A stretch of 64,000 bases of DNA from Sphingopyxis sp. OAS728 (GTDB taxonomy: Bacteria > Pseudomonadota > Alphaproteobacteria > Sphingomonadales > Sphingomonadaceae), in NCBI RefSeq assembly GCF_014873485.1, contig NZ_JADBDT010000001.1, positions 4,086,501 to 4,150,500 of the forward strand, read 5' to 3'. Shown here one piece after another: positions 43,694 through 52,523 of the stretch. Every line of letters begins with the position of its first letter. The first letter of the stretch is position 1. Both the position numbers and the translations under genes were made by a program. Below the pieces are notes generated by a model. The model worked only from the letters and a program-made list of their open reading frames with translations. It did no database searches and was not told the origin of the DNA.

Positions 43694-45802
43694 ATGGCTA
43701 TTATTCGTACCGACGAATTCCACGAAGATCATGCGGACCGTGGGCCCGAGGTGATGATCGACACAGTGAATTCCGGTATCGATCCCTCTACCGAGTCGGC
43801 GTCGGTCGACGGCATGACGGGCACGGCGCCGAACGGGAAGACCTATTGGACTCCTGCCCAGATCGCCCAATATCTCAATCGCTCAGGCGCGAGTTGGACG
43901 GGCGGGCCCGATCCCGCGCCACAGCAGGACGCCAATCTTCAGGAAATCACCTTCGGTTTCCATCTCGATCAGCTTAGCCTCGAAAACAATGGCTATGTTT
44001 ATGAGTTCGAAGGAGAATATTACGGCCTTGCCGAATATTTCAACTTCGCTGCCTTTTCGAATGCCCAAATGGCGGCGACGCGGCAGGCGATGCAATATTG
44101 GGACGATGTCGCCGCGGTGTCCTTCCGCGAAACGACGTCGGATGACGCCGACATCAATTTCGGCAATCTCGCGAACGCGCCGAATACGCAGGCTTATGCG
44201 CGCCTGCCGCTGGGCACCTTGTCCAGCGATGCCCATGTCAACGAGCAGGTTCAGAAGATTGCGGGCGATGTCTGGGTGTCGGCCAGTCAGGCGAGCAATT
44301 TCCAGCTGACGCCGGGCGGTTATGGCCTGAACACCCTTGTCCATGAAATCGGACATGCGATCGGCCTTTCGCACCCCGGCAATTATAATTTCGGCCCGGG
44401 ATTTCAGGTCAACTACGCCAATGGCGCCGAATATTATCAGGACGCGCGCAACTATACGATCATGTCCTATTGGAATCCGCGCGACATCGGTGCGCGCGAT
44501 TTCAACTTCAATGTGATGGGGATCGCATACGGTTCGACCCCGATGGTGCACGACATTCTGGCCATCCAGCGCCTCTATGGCGCCGACATGACGACGCGGA
44601 CCGGCGACACGGTCTATGGCTTCAACAGCACCGCAGGTCGCGACGCGTTCGATTTCACCATCAACACCGCGCCCACCGTCGCGATCTGGGATGCCGGCGG
44701 CAACGATACGCTCGATGCCTCGGGCTATAATACCGACCAGATCATCGACCTCAATCCGGGCTCGCTGAGCAGCATCGGCGGCGTCACGCTCGCGGAGGCG
44801 CAGTCCCGACTTACCTTCGATCAGGTCAACGCCAATCGCGCGGCCATGGGATATGCGCCGATCGCGCTTGCGACCTATAATGCGAATATGGCGGCGCTGG
44901 CTGCGAACCCGCTTCTTGGCAGGCTCACCGACAATGTCGGCATCGCCTATGGCGCGTGGATCGAAAATGCTGTCGGCGGCGCCGGCGACGACGTCTTGGT
45001 GGGCAATGCGGTCGCCAACAGGCTGAATGGCGGTGCGGGGACCGATACCGCAAGCTATCGCGGCGCTGCTGCGGGCATCACACTCGTGGTCGGGGCGAAT
45101 TTGGTCATTGGCACCGGCGATGCCGCCGGCGACAAATATATCAGCATCGAACGGTTCGAAGGCAGCAACCACGCCGATACGCTGGGCGGCGGCAACGGCA
45201 ATGACTGGCTGTCGGGGTTGGGCGGCGATGACAGGATCACCGGTGGCAACGGAAATGACACGCTACTTGGCGGGGCAGGCGTCGACACGATCGATGGCGG
45301 CAACGGCAACGACCTGCTCGACGGCGGTGACGGAAATGACCTGCTCAATGGCGGCAACGGCGACGACACGCTCGCCGGTGGCGCCGGGAACGACCAACTT
45401 TCCGGGGGCAATGGCAATGACGTGCTGACGGGCGGTGCCGGGAATGACACCATCGACGGTGGCAACGGCAACGACGTGGCGACCTATGCCGGAGCGCGAT
45501 CCTCTTATCAGGTCACATTCAATGCCGGCGTCCTGACCATCATCGACCTCGATGCCGCGGCGGATGGCGACGACGGCACCGATATGTTGACGGGCGTCGA
45601 GACGATCCGCTTTGCCAATGGCGAAACATATAGCGTCGGGAAAAAGGGCATCACCCCGTCGGCATCCGCGGCGACGTCGAGCGTCACCGACCTGCAACTG
45701 CTTCGCATGGCGCAGGATATGGCGGTTTTCGGCGCAAGCACGGGCGAAGGGCTGTCGATCAGGAACCGGGATTATGGCTATCGCTACGATTTCGTCGCCT
45801 GA
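43694..45802 (+). CDS. serralysin-like M10 metalloprotease with RTX repeats
   Basis: A 702-residue secreted zinc protease. The metzincin motif HEIGHAIGLSH gives ligands H217, H221 and H227 with E218 catalytic; the Met-turn is M257 in TIMSYW. The catalytic domain covers about 100-330, then a beta-roll with GGNGNDxLxGG calcium-binding nonapeptides at about 495-595, and a C-terminal tail to residue 702. There is no N-terminal signal peptide; RTX proteins leave through a type I secretion system by a C-terminal signal. No such transporter or inhibitor gene is adjacent. A strong AGGAGAGGG precedes the ATG. Confidence 0.93.
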   Translation: MAIIRTDEFHEDHADRGPEVMIDTVNSGIDPSTESASVDGMTGTAPNGKTYWTPAQIAQYLNRSGASWTGGPDPAPQQDANLQEITFGFHLDQLSLENNGYVYEFEGEYYGLAEYFNFAAFSNAQMAATRQAMQYWDDVAAVSFRETTSDDADINFGNLANAPNTQAYARLPLGTLSSDAHVNEQVQKIAGDVWVSASQASNFQLTPGGYGLNTLVHEIGHAIGLSHPGNYNFGPGFQVNYANGAEYYQDARNYTIMSYWNPRDIGARDFNFNVMGIAYGSTPMVHDILAIQRLYGADMTTRTGDTVYGFNSTAGRDAFDFTINTAPTVAIWDAGGNDTLDASGYNTDQIIDLNPGSLSSIGGVTLAEAQSRLTFDQVNANRAAMGYAPIALATYNANMAALAANPLLGRLTDNVGIAYGAWIENAVGGAGDDVLVGNAVANRLNGGAGTDTASYRGAAAGITLVVGANLVIGTGDAAGDKYISIERFEGSNHADTLGGGNGNDWLSGLGGDDRITGGNGNDTLLGGAGVDTIDGGNGNDLLDGGDGNDLLNGGNGDDTLAGGAGNDQLSGGNGNDVLTGGAGNDTIDGGNGNDVATYAGARSSYQVTFNAGVLTIIDLDAAADGDDGTDMLTGVETIRFANGETYSVGKKGITPSASAATSSVTDLQLLRMAQDMAVFGASTGEGLSIRNRDYGYRYDFVA

Positions 45803-45822
45803 ACATCTGGCATAGCGGCTGG

Positions 45823-45854
45823 AACGCCCGGACCAGCAATGTTCCGGGCGTTTT
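45823..45854 (+). terminator. intrinsic terminator of the RTX metalloprotease gene
   Basis: AACGCCCGGA and TCCGGGCGTT form a perfect 10-bp stem with a 10-nt loop, followed by TTTT. It lies about 20 bp after the stop. Confidence 0.85.
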
Positions 45855-45926
45855 GGCTGCCAAAAGGGCGCGTGCAATCGGCCAGGCTTGTGGTTAGCTT
45901 TCCAGCCTTCTTTGGGGGAGAAAGCC

Positions 45927-46727
45927 GTGACGATGCCGCCACTCGATCGCGACGACCCGCTGGGCGATTTCGATCACCGCGATATCGTCCTGCTCGGCCG
46001 CAGCCACCGCGTCTATACGATGGGCCGTGGCCCAGCGGTCATCGTCATGACCGAAATGCCCGGTATCAGCCCGCATGTCGCGCGCTTCGCGCGCTGGGTC
46101 CGCGATGCGGGCTTCACCGTCTATATGCCGCATATCTTCGGGAAAGACGGCGCGGTCCCGCGCATGCCCGGCGCGCTGTTCACGATGATCGGCGGCTGCA
46201 TCAGCCGCCAGTTCCGCGCCTTTCAGGCGAATGAAAGCTCGCCCGCGGTTCAGTGGCTGCGCGCGCTGGCCGCGCTCGCGCATCAGGAATGTGGCGGGAA
46301 GGGCGTCGGCGCGATCGGCATGTGCTTCACCGGCAATTTCGCGCTGTCGATGATGCTCGAACCCGCAGTGCTCGCGCCCGTACTCGCTCAGCCGTCGCTG
46401 CCGATCAATGATCCGGCCGGCATGCATATCGCGCCCGATGAACTGGCGGCGGTGAAGGCGCGGATGGAGGCCGAGGATCTGACCGTGCTCGCTTACCGCT
46501 TCGAGGGCGACAAATTCTGCAAGGCGGCGCGCTTCGCCGCCTATGAAGATGCGCTCGGCGCCCGCTTCATCGGCAAGGTGCTGCCCGACAGTGCGGCCAA
46601 TCCCGACAGCCCGATGAAGAACCCGCACAGCGTCGTCACGATCCACCTGATCGACGAGGCCGGGCAGCCGACGGTGCAGGCGCGCGATGAAATCCTCGAT
46701 TTCTTCAAGATGCGGTTGAGCGAATGA
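45927..46727 (+). CDS. dienelactone hydrolase family protein
   Basis: A 266-residue alpha/beta hydrolase with a cysteine nucleophile: C133 in AIGMCFTGNFAL, where classical esterases have serine. VIVMTEMPGISPHVARFAR near the N-terminus holds the conserved glutamate; a histidine near MKNPHSVVTIH probably completes the triad. The substrate is unknown. I chose the GTG at 45927, six bases after GGGGGAG; the ATG at 45933 is the alternative. Confidence 0.87.
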   Translation: MTMPPLDRDDPLGDFDHRDIVLLGRSHRVYTMGRGPAVIVMTEMPGISPHVARFARWVRDAGFTVYMPHIFGKDGAVPRMPGALFTMIGGCISRQFRAFQANESSPAVQWLRALAALAHQECGGKGVGAIGMCFTGNFALSMMLEPAVLAPVLAQPSLPINDPAGMHIAPDELAAVKARMEAEDLTVLAYRFEGDKFCKAARFAAYEDALGARFIGKVLPDSAANPDSPMKNPHSVVTIHLIDEAGQPTVQARDEILDFFKMRLSE

Positions 46728-46775
46728 GGCCGGCGGCCTAAGGGCCACCGCAATCACCAATCGAAAGGATATCCT

Positions 46776-47492
46776 ATGCGCCCCTCAGGCCGCGCGCCCG
46801 ATCAGATGCGTCCCATCGCGATCGAGACCGAATTCACCATCCACGCCGAGGGCAGCGTCCTCGTGAGCTTTGGCAACACCAAGGTACTCGTGACGGCGAG
46901 CGTCGACGAAAAGGTGCCGTCGTGGATGCGCGGCAAGGGTGCGGGCTGGGTCACCGCCGAATATGGCATGCTGCCCCGCGCGACGCACACGCGCGGTAGC
47001 CGCGAAGCGGCAAAGGGCAAGCAGTCGGGCCGCACGCAGGAAATCCAGCGGCTTATCGGCCGCAGCTTGCGCGCCGTCGTCGATATGAAGAAGCTTGGCG
47101 AGCGCCAGATCATCATCGACTGCGACGTGATCCAGGCCGATGGCGGCACGCGCACGGCGTCGATCTCGGGTGCATGGGTCGCCCTGCGCCTCGCGGTCGA
47201 CAAGCTGCTCGCGGCGAAGACGATCGCCGAGGATCCGATCGAGGACAAGGTCGGCGCAATCTCGTGCGGCATCTATCAGGGCACGCCGGTGCTCGACCTC
47301 GATTATGACGAGGATTCGGTCGCCGAGGCCGACGGCAATTTCGTGCTGACCGGTAAGGGCCAGATCGTCGAGGTTCAGGCGAGCGCCGAGGGCGCGACCT
47401 ATGACGAGGAAGGCCTGCTGCGCCTGCTCCGCCTCGCGCGCATCGGCTGCGGCGAAATCTTCGCGGCGCAGGACAAGGCGACGGGGCGCTGA
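46776..47492 (+). CDS. rph: ribonuclease PH
   Basis: A 238-residue phosphorolytic 3'-5' exoribonuclease that trims tRNA precursors. [13 protein letters not shown], the conserved [21 protein letters not shown] segment and [19 protein letters not shown] are diagnostic. It acts as a hexamer. AAAGGA precedes its ATG. rdgB starts two bases after its stop, a common pair. Confidence 0.98.
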   Translation: MRPSGRAPDQMRPIAIETEFTIHAEGSVLVSFGNTKVLVTASVDEKVPSWMRGKGAGWVTAEYGMLPRATHTRGSREAAKGKQSGRTQEIQRLIGRSLRAVVDMKKLGERQIIIDCDVIQADGGTRTASISGAWVALRLAVDKLLAAKTIAEDPIEDKVGAISCGIYQGTPVLDLDYDEDSVAEADGNFVLTGKGQIVEVQASAEGATYDEEGLLRLLRLARIGCGEIFAAQDKATGR

Positions 47493-47493
47493 G

Positions 47494-48117
47494 ATGACCC
47501 GCAAGCTCGTACCCGGCAGGCTGGTGATCGCCAGCCATAACGCAGGCAAGGTGCGTGAAATCCGTGCGCTGCTCGAACCCTATGGGATCGAGCCCGTGTC
47601 GGCGGGCGACCTCGGGCTTCCGGAGCCCGAGGAGACGGGAACGACCTTTCGCGAGAATGCGCTGCTGAAGGCGCATGCCAGCGCGTCGGCGGCGGGTCTG
47701 CCCGCGCTCGCCGACGACAGCGGGCTCGAGGTTACGGCGCTCGGCGGACGTCCGGGCGTCTACACCGCCGACTGGGCCGAGCGGCAGGCGTTCGAGGGCG
47801 AGCCGGGGCGCGACTGGTATATGGCGATGGGGAAGGTCGAAGGCCTGCTCGCCGAACAGGGCCCCGACGTCGACCGCAGCGCCTGTTTCGTCTGCACCCT
47901 CGCGCTCGCCTGGCCGGACGGCCATGCCGAGGTGTTCGAAGGACGCGCGCAAGGTAGCCTGACCTGGCCGCCGCGCGGGCTGCTGGGCTTCGGTTATGAT
48001 CCGGTATTTGTTCCGACCGGTAACACGCTGACTTATGCGGAAATCGATCCGGCGAAAAAGCATGCGATCAGCCATCGGGCGGACGCTTTTGCGAAGCTGG
48101 TGGCGGGCGCGTTCTGA
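47494..48117 (+). CDS. rdgB: non-canonical purine NTP pyrophosphatase (RdgB/HAM1)
   Basis: A 207-residue ITP/XTP pyrophosphatase that keeps inosine and xanthosine triphosphates out of [17 protein letters not shown] at the N-terminus, the catalytic LADDSGLEV and the [10 protein letters not shown] and HAISHRADA segments are diagnostic. I chose the ATG at 47494; the longer frame overlaps rph. It is coupled to rph. Confidence 0.97.
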   Translation: MTRKLVPGRLVIASHNAGKVREIRALLEPYGIEPVSAGDLGLPEPEETGTTFRENALLKAHASASAAGLPALADDSGLEVTALGGRPGVYTADWAERQAFEGEPGRDWYMAMGKVEGLLAEQGPDVDRSACFVCTLALAWPDGHAEVFEGRAQGSLTWPPRGLLGFGYDPVFVPTGNTLTYAEIDPAKKHAISHRADAFAKLVAGAF

Positions 48118-48130
48118 AGCTGGCGCGCCG

Positions 48131-48367
48131 TCAGGCGCGAAACCTAATCTTGTCGTCGATCTCGATGAAGCGCGACCGATCACCCTTTTTCCGGATGTCC
48201 CGCAACGCTTGTTTGCGACATTCGGGATTGTGGTTGATCCGGCGGGCGACGAGCCTGCCCATTTCCTCGTCGGCGAAGATCAGGTCGTGGGCGCCGTCGA
48301 TGCTCACGCCAAATTTCTCTCGGGTGCGTTTGACGAGCTGAACGAAATCCCGGTTGCCGATATCCAT
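48131..48367 (-). CDS. small conserved hypothetical protein
   Basis: A 78-residue charged protein (MDIGNRDFVQLVKRTREKFG at the start, RRINHNPECRKQALRDIRK in the middle). It is predicted helical and cytoplasmic, with no membrane segment and one cysteine. The composition and coding bias look genuine, and the position between rdgB and hemW on the opposite strand is free of other genes. The function is unknown. Confidence 0.65.
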   Translation of the reverse strand: MDIGNRDFVQLVKRTREKFGVSIDGAHDLIFADEEMGRLVARRINHNPECRKQALRDIRKKGDRSRFIEIDDKIRFRA

Positions 48368-48444
48368 GATGTTCCCCAGCGTCGCTTTTGCGAAGCGAGC
48401 CTAGCCATGCAGACATTCGCTGAAAAGTGACTATATCGCCGCGC

Positions 48445-49590
48445 ATGGCCGAACCGCTCGCCCTTTATGTCCACTGGCCGTTTTGCGTGTCGAAATGCCC
48501 CTATTGCGACTTCAACAGCCATGTCCGTGAGAGTGTCGATCAGGCGGTTTGGCGCGAGGCGTTGCTTACCGATTTGCGGCATGAGGCGGCTTTGCTGCCG
48601 GGGCGCACCGTGGGGTCGATCTTCTTCGGCGGCGGCACGCCCAGCCTGATGCCGCCCGCAACCGTCGCGGCGGTGATCGCGGCGGCCGAGAGCGCATGGG
48701 GCCTCGCCGACGACGTCGAGATCACGCTCGAGGCCAACCCCAATTCGGTCGAGGTCGCCAATTTCGCCGATCTCGCCGCCGCGGGCGTCAATCGCGTATC
48801 GATAGGCGTTCAGAGCTTCGATTCCGAAGTACTTGATTTTCTAGGCCGCGCGCACAGCGAGGATGAGGCGCGCCGCGCCATCGCCACTGCGCAAGAGCAT
48901 TTCGCGCGCGTCAGCTTCGACCTGATTTATGCGCGGCCGGGCCAGTCGATGGCCGCGTGGGAAGCCGAGCTGGCGGGGGCGCTCGCCTTCGGCACCGACC
49001 ATCTCTCGCTCTACCAGCTCACGATCGAACCCGGCACACGCTTCGCGACGCTGGCGGCGAAGGGCGACCTCACCATCCCCGATGGCGATACCGCAGCCGA
49101 CCTGTTCGACGCGACACAGGCGATGACGCGCGCCGCAGGTCTGCCACGCTACGAAGTGTCGAACCATGCGCGCATCGGGCAGGAGAGCCGTCACAATCTC
49201 GCTTACTGGCGCTATGCCGATTATGCGGGGGTCGGCCCCGGCGCGCATGGTCGGCGACTGGGACAGGCGACCGAGCGGCACAAGAAGCCCGAGAATTTTA
49301 TCGCGGCGGTCGAGCGCAACGGCCATGGCTTGAAGGTCGAAAGCGACTTGCCGGCGCACGAGCGCGCGACCGAGGCGATGCTGATGGGGCTGCGGCTGAC
49401 CGAAGGCATCGACCTCGCGCGGATCGAGGCGCGTAGCGGGCTGCCTCGTGCGGCCTTCGTCGATGCCGATGCGGTGGTGCGGCTGACCGGGCAGGGGCTG
49501 ATGACGCAACATGGCGACCGGCTCGCCGTCACCGACGACGGCATCCTCCTCCTCGACTCGATCCTTTCCGAGGTGGTCCGGACGGGTTAG
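48445..49590 (+). CDS. hemW: radical SAM heme chaperone HemW
   Basis: A 381-residue radical-SAM protein. The cluster cysteines C14, C18 and C21 lie in HWPFCVSKCPYCDFNSH; FFGGGTPSLM and ANPNSVE follow. The HNLAYW motif and lack of the N-terminal extension separate HemW from coproporphyrinogen III dehydrogenase HemN. It binds and transfers heme to respiratory proteins. I chose the ATG at 48445 (MAEPLALYVHWPF). The rph-rdgB-hemW neighbourhood is common. Confidence 0.95.
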   Translation: MAEPLALYVHWPFCVSKCPYCDFNSHVRESVDQAVWREALLTDLRHEAALLPGRTVGSIFFGGGTPSLMPPATVAAVIAAAESAWGLADDVEITLEANPNSVEVANFADLAAAGVNRVSIGVQSFDSEVLDFLGRAHSEDEARRAIATAQEHFARVSFDLIYARPGQSMAAWEAELAGALAFGTDHLSLYQLTIEPGTRFATLAAKGDLTIPDGDTAADLFDATQAMTRAAGLPRYEVSNHARIGQESRHNLAYWRYADYAGVGPGAHGRRLGQATERHKKPENFIAAVERNGHGLKVESDLPAHERATEAMLMGLRLTEGIDLARIEARSGLPRAAFVDADAVVRLTGQGLMTQHGDRLAVTDDGILLLDSILSEVVRTG

Positions 49591-49602
49591 GCCCTCCTCT
49601 CA

Positions 49603-49688
49603 TCCGTTTGTCCTGAGCTTGTCGAAGGACCGTTTTTCCTGCACCGTTGGAAAGAAGAACGGTGCTTCGACAAGATCAGCACGAACGG
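49603..49688. repeat. palindromic intergenic element, family D
   Basis: The left arm CCTGAGCTTGTCGAAGGACC pairs imperfectly with GGTGCTTCGACAAGATCAGC on the right, around an inner ACCGTT...AACGGT hairpin. This GCTTGTCGAAGG palindrome is another repeat type typical of sphingomonads. It separates hemW from xerC. Confidence 0.7.
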
Positions 49689-49696
49689 GATTTGGA

Positions 49697-50587
49697 GTGA
49701 GCCTCGATCTGATCCGCGACTGGGATGCCCATCTGGCGCACGAGAAGCGCCGGTCGGAGCATACGCGCCGCGCCTATATCGCGACCGCCGAGCGCTTCTG
49801 CGGCTTCCTCTCACACCATCGCGGCGGCGCGGTCGATGCGCGCATGCTGAAAGCGCTCACCCCGAACGATCTCCGCGCCTATCTCGCCGAGCGGCGCGCC
49901 GAAGGGCTTGGCAATGCGTCGGCCGCACGCGAGCTGTCGGCGCTGCGCGGCTTCCTGCGCTTCGCCGGCGGAACGAACGCCAGCGTGCCGCAGATGCGCG
50001 GGCCGCGCGTCAAAAAGGGGCTGCCGCGCCCCGTCGCGCCCGCCGAAGCGTTACAGCTTGCGCAGGATGTCGAGGACAATGCCCGCGAAGGCTGGGTCGG
50101 CGCGCGCGACTTTGCGCTGCTGCTGTTGCTCTATGGCGCCGGGTTACGCATCGGGGAGGCGCTGGGATTGACCGGCGCTGCGTTGCCGCTCGGCGACACG
50201 CTGCGCGTGACCGGCAAGCGCAACAAGACGCGCATCGTGCCGATCCTTCCCGCTGTCGCAAGCGCGGTGTCGCGCTATGTCGAGGCTTGCCCCTATCCGA
50301 TCGCCAAGGACACGCCGCTGTTCCTCGGCGCGCGCGGCGGGCCGCTCCAGCCGGGTGTCGTCCGCGCAAGCGTGCGTTCGGCGCGGCGCGCACTGGGCTT
50401 GCCCGAACGCACGACGCTGCACGCACTGCGCCACAGTTTCGCGACGCACCTGCTCGCGGGCGGCGCCGACCTGCGCAGCCTTCAGGAATTGCTTGGTCAC
50501 GCGAGCCTCGCCTCGACGCAGGTCTATACTGCGGTCGATGCCGCGCATCTGCTCGACATTTACCGCAGCGCACACCCGCGCGCCTAG
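49697..50587 (+). CDS. xerC: tyrosine recombinase XerC
   Basis: A 296-residue tyrosine recombinase. All catalytic residues are present: R151 (GAGLRIGE), K174 (TGKRNKTR), H242 and R245 (HALRHSF), H268 (LLGHASL) and nucleophile Y277 (TQVYT). The N-terminal SAM-like core-binding domain covers about 1-100. With XerD it resolves chromosome dimers at dif. I chose the GTG at 49697, close to the family N-terminus (SLDLIRDWDAHLAHEKRRSEHT in part: LIRDWDAHLAHEKRRSEHT). Its context is housekeeping, with no integron or phage signs. Confidence 0.92.
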   Translation: MSLDLIRDWDAHLAHEKRRSEHTRRAYIATAERFCGFLSHHRGGAVDARMLKALTPNDLRAYLAERRAEGLGNASAARELSALRGFLRFAGGTNASVPQMRGPRVKKGLPRPVAPAEALQLAQDVEDNAREGWVGARDFALLLLLYGAGLRIGEALGLTGAALPLGDTLRVTGKRNKTRIVPILPAVASAVSRYVEACPYPIAKDTPLFLGARGGPLQPGVVRASVRSARRALGLPERTTLHALRHSFATHLLAGGADLRSLQELLGHASLASTQVYTAVDAAHLLDIYRSAHPRA

Positions 50588-51189
50588 TTCGTCTGCCGAG
50601 GCTTCCAGGTGATAACGCGGTAGATATAGACGACCACGAGCGAGCCGATCGCGACCAGCGCAACGGGGCCGACGAAGGCGTCGAGGTTCGCGAACTTCCC
50701 GCCGAACCAATTGCCGGCGCCTGCGAGCGCCGCGATCCAGATCGTCGATCCGGCAGCGGTCCAGAGCAGGAACTTCGCCTGATTCATCTTCACCATCCCC
50801 GCCGGGAGCGACACCATCGTGCGCGCGACGGGCATGAAACGCGCGATGAACACGATCGCGGGGCCGTATTTCAGGAAAAAGGCGTGCAGCCGCTCGACCT
50901 CGGCCCAGTCGAGCGTCAGCCAGCGGCCGTGGCGGTCGATAAAGGGCTTGAGCCGCTCGTACCCGATCCAGCGCCCGATCCCGTACCAGATCCAGTTACC
51001 TGCGGTCGTGCCCGCGACGGCGACCGCGACAAGCGTCCAGAAATCGAAATGGCCCTTGGCGACCGCGATACCGCCGAGCCCCATGATCACCTCCGACGGG
51101 ATCGGCGGGAACACATTTTCGAGGAACATGAGGACGAAAATCCCCACATAGCCCCAGGCCTGGATCAGATTGAGAATGAAATCGGTCAT
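50584..51189 (-). CDS. DedA family membrane protein
   Basis: A 201-residue inner-membrane protein of the DedA/VTT family. FLENVFPPIPSEVIMGLGG and GTTAGNWIWYGIGRWIG, then FIARFMPVARTMVSLPAGM, are the conserved re-entrant and amphipathic motifs. DedA proteins are linked to undecaprenyl-phosphate or phospholipid recycling and membrane potential. The ATG at 51189 is chosen. Its 3' end overlaps xerC by four bases. It follows gshB after 22 bp. Confidence 0.93.
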   Translation of the reverse strand: MTDFILNLIQAWGYVGIFVLMFLENVFPPIPSEVIMGLGGIAVAKGHFDFWTLVAVAVAGTTAGNWIWYGIGRWIGYERLKPFIDRHGRWLTLDWAEVERLHAFFLKYGPAIVFIARFMPVARTMVSLPAGMVKMNQAKFLLWTAAGSTIWIAALAGAGNWFGGKFANLDAFVGPVALVAIGSLVVVYIYRVITWKPRQTN

Positions 51190-51211
51190 GGGCAAGAAAC
51201 GCGCGGGCGCG

Positions 51212-52162
51212 TCAGCCGATCCGGCGGTTGATCGCGTCCCAGATCATCCCCGCCGTATCGCTGTTGTTGAACCGGTCGATCGCGACGATCCCGGTCGGCG
51301 AAGTGACATTGATTTCGGTCAGCCATTCGCCGCCGATCACGTCGATGCCGACGAATACGAGGCCCCGCTCGCGCAGTTGCGGGCCCAGCACGTCACAAAT
51401 CTCCTGCTCGCGCGGGGTGAGTTCGGCCGCCTCGGCATAGCCGCCGACCGCGAGGTTCGAACGAAATTCGCCTTCGCCGGGCTTGCGGTTGATCGCGCCC
51501 GCGACCTCACCGTCGACAAGCACGATGCGCTTGTCGCCCTTGCTGACGCTCGGCAGGAATTGCTGGACCATGAAGGGTTCGGGCCAAACCTGTCCGAACA
51601 GCTCGACGAGCGCGCCGAGATTGCCGCCATCGGCATCGATCTTGAACACCGCCTTGCCGCCATTGCCGTGGAGCGGCTTGATGACGACCGCGCCGTGACG
51701 CGCCTGGAAATCCTTCACCGCGTCGAGATCGCGCGTGACCATCGTCGGCGGCATGAATTCGGGGAAGTCGAGTACGAAGACTTTCTCGGGCGCATTGCGG
51801 ACCGAGACGGGGTCGTTGACAACGAGCGTCTGGCCCGCGAGACGCTCGAGCAGCCATGTGCCGGTGAGATAGCCGAGGTCGAAGGGCGGATCCTGCCGCA
51901 TCAACACGACATCGATATCGCGGCCGAGGTCGAGCGTCACCGCTTCGCCGAATTTATAATGATCGCCGGCCTCGCGCTGCGCTTCGACGATGCGATGCGC
52001 CTTTGTTGTCAGCCGCCCGGCCTCCCACGTCAGCCCGCGCACGTCATAGTGATAAAGCTCGTACCCGCGTTCCAGCGCCTTCAGGATCAGGTGGAAACTG
52101 CTGTCGCCCCCGATGTTGATACCGTCCATCGGGTCCATTTGTACCGCGGCGCGCAGGGTCAT
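51212..52162 (-). CDS. gshB: glutathione synthase
   Basis: A 316-residue ATP-grasp enzyme that joins gamma-glutamylcysteine and glycine. RQDPPFDLGYLTGTWLLERL, VVIKPLHGNGGKAVFKI and GIDVIGGEWLTEINVTSPTG are family motifs. The ATG at 52162 is preceded by GAGGAAG. It follows yraN after 10 bp and belongs to the run rsmI-yraN-gshB-dedA. Confidence 0.97.
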   Translation of the reverse strand: MTLRAAVQMDPMDGINIGGDSSFHLILKALERGYELYHYDVRGLTWEAGRLTTKAHRIVEAQREAGDHYKFGEAVTLDLGRDIDVVLMRQDPPFDLGYLTGTWLLERLAGQTLVVNDPVSVRNAPEKVFVLDFPEFMPPTMVTRDLDAVKDFQARHGAVVIKPLHGNGGKAVFKIDADGGNLGALVELFGQVWPEPFMVQQFLPSVSKGDKRIVLVDGEVAGAINRKPGEGEFRSNLAVGGYAEAAELTPREQEICDVLGPQLRERGLVFVGIDVIGGEWLTEINVTSPTGIVAIDRFNNSDTAGMIWDAINRRIG

Positions 52163-52172
52163 TCGATCTTCC

Positions 52173-52523
52173 TCAGGGTTGCCAGACGTGGACCAGATGG
52201 CGTGGCAGGCGCCTTGGCGCAAGGAGCATCACGTCGATCCGTATGTCGTCACGCGGTCCAGCGAAGCGTGGGCCGAGCATTTCGGCCGCCGCAGCGACGC
52301 GGCGCAGGCGATAATGATCGATGGCAAGGTCGAGATCGGCGGCGCGGTCGCGCCATTTGACCTCGATGAAGGCGACCGTGCGGCCGCGCCGCGCGACAAG
52401 GTCGACCTCGCCGACCGGAACGCGGAGGCGCTCGCCCAATATGCGCCAGCCGTGGAGGCGCAGCCACCAGGCCGCGCGGCGCTCTGCCCGGCGCCCGCGT
52501 GCTTCGGCCGTGGCGCGGTTCAA
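52173..52523 (-). CDS. yraN: YraN family protein (UPF0102)
   Basis: A 116-residue protein with an endonuclease-like fold: GEVDLVARRG gives D41, and AFIEVKWR gives E54 and K56, the PD-(D/E)xK-like core. AERRAAWWLRLHGWRIL is the N-terminal family motif. Cellular function is unsettled. It starts with TTG at 52523, overlapping the rsmI stop as TTGA, so translation is coupled. Confidence 0.92.
   Translation of the reverse strand: MNRATAEARGRRAERRAAWWLRLHGWRILGERLRVPVGEVDLVARRGRTVAFIEVKWRDRAADLDLAIDHYRLRRVAAAAEMLGPRFAGPRDDIRIDVMLLAPRRLPRHLVHVWQP

Noticed and set aside
49697-50587. Tyrosine recombinase as a sign of an integrative element
   Set aside because: It has XerC length and motifs, lies between hemW and dedA, and shows no att-like repeats, cargo genes or composition change.
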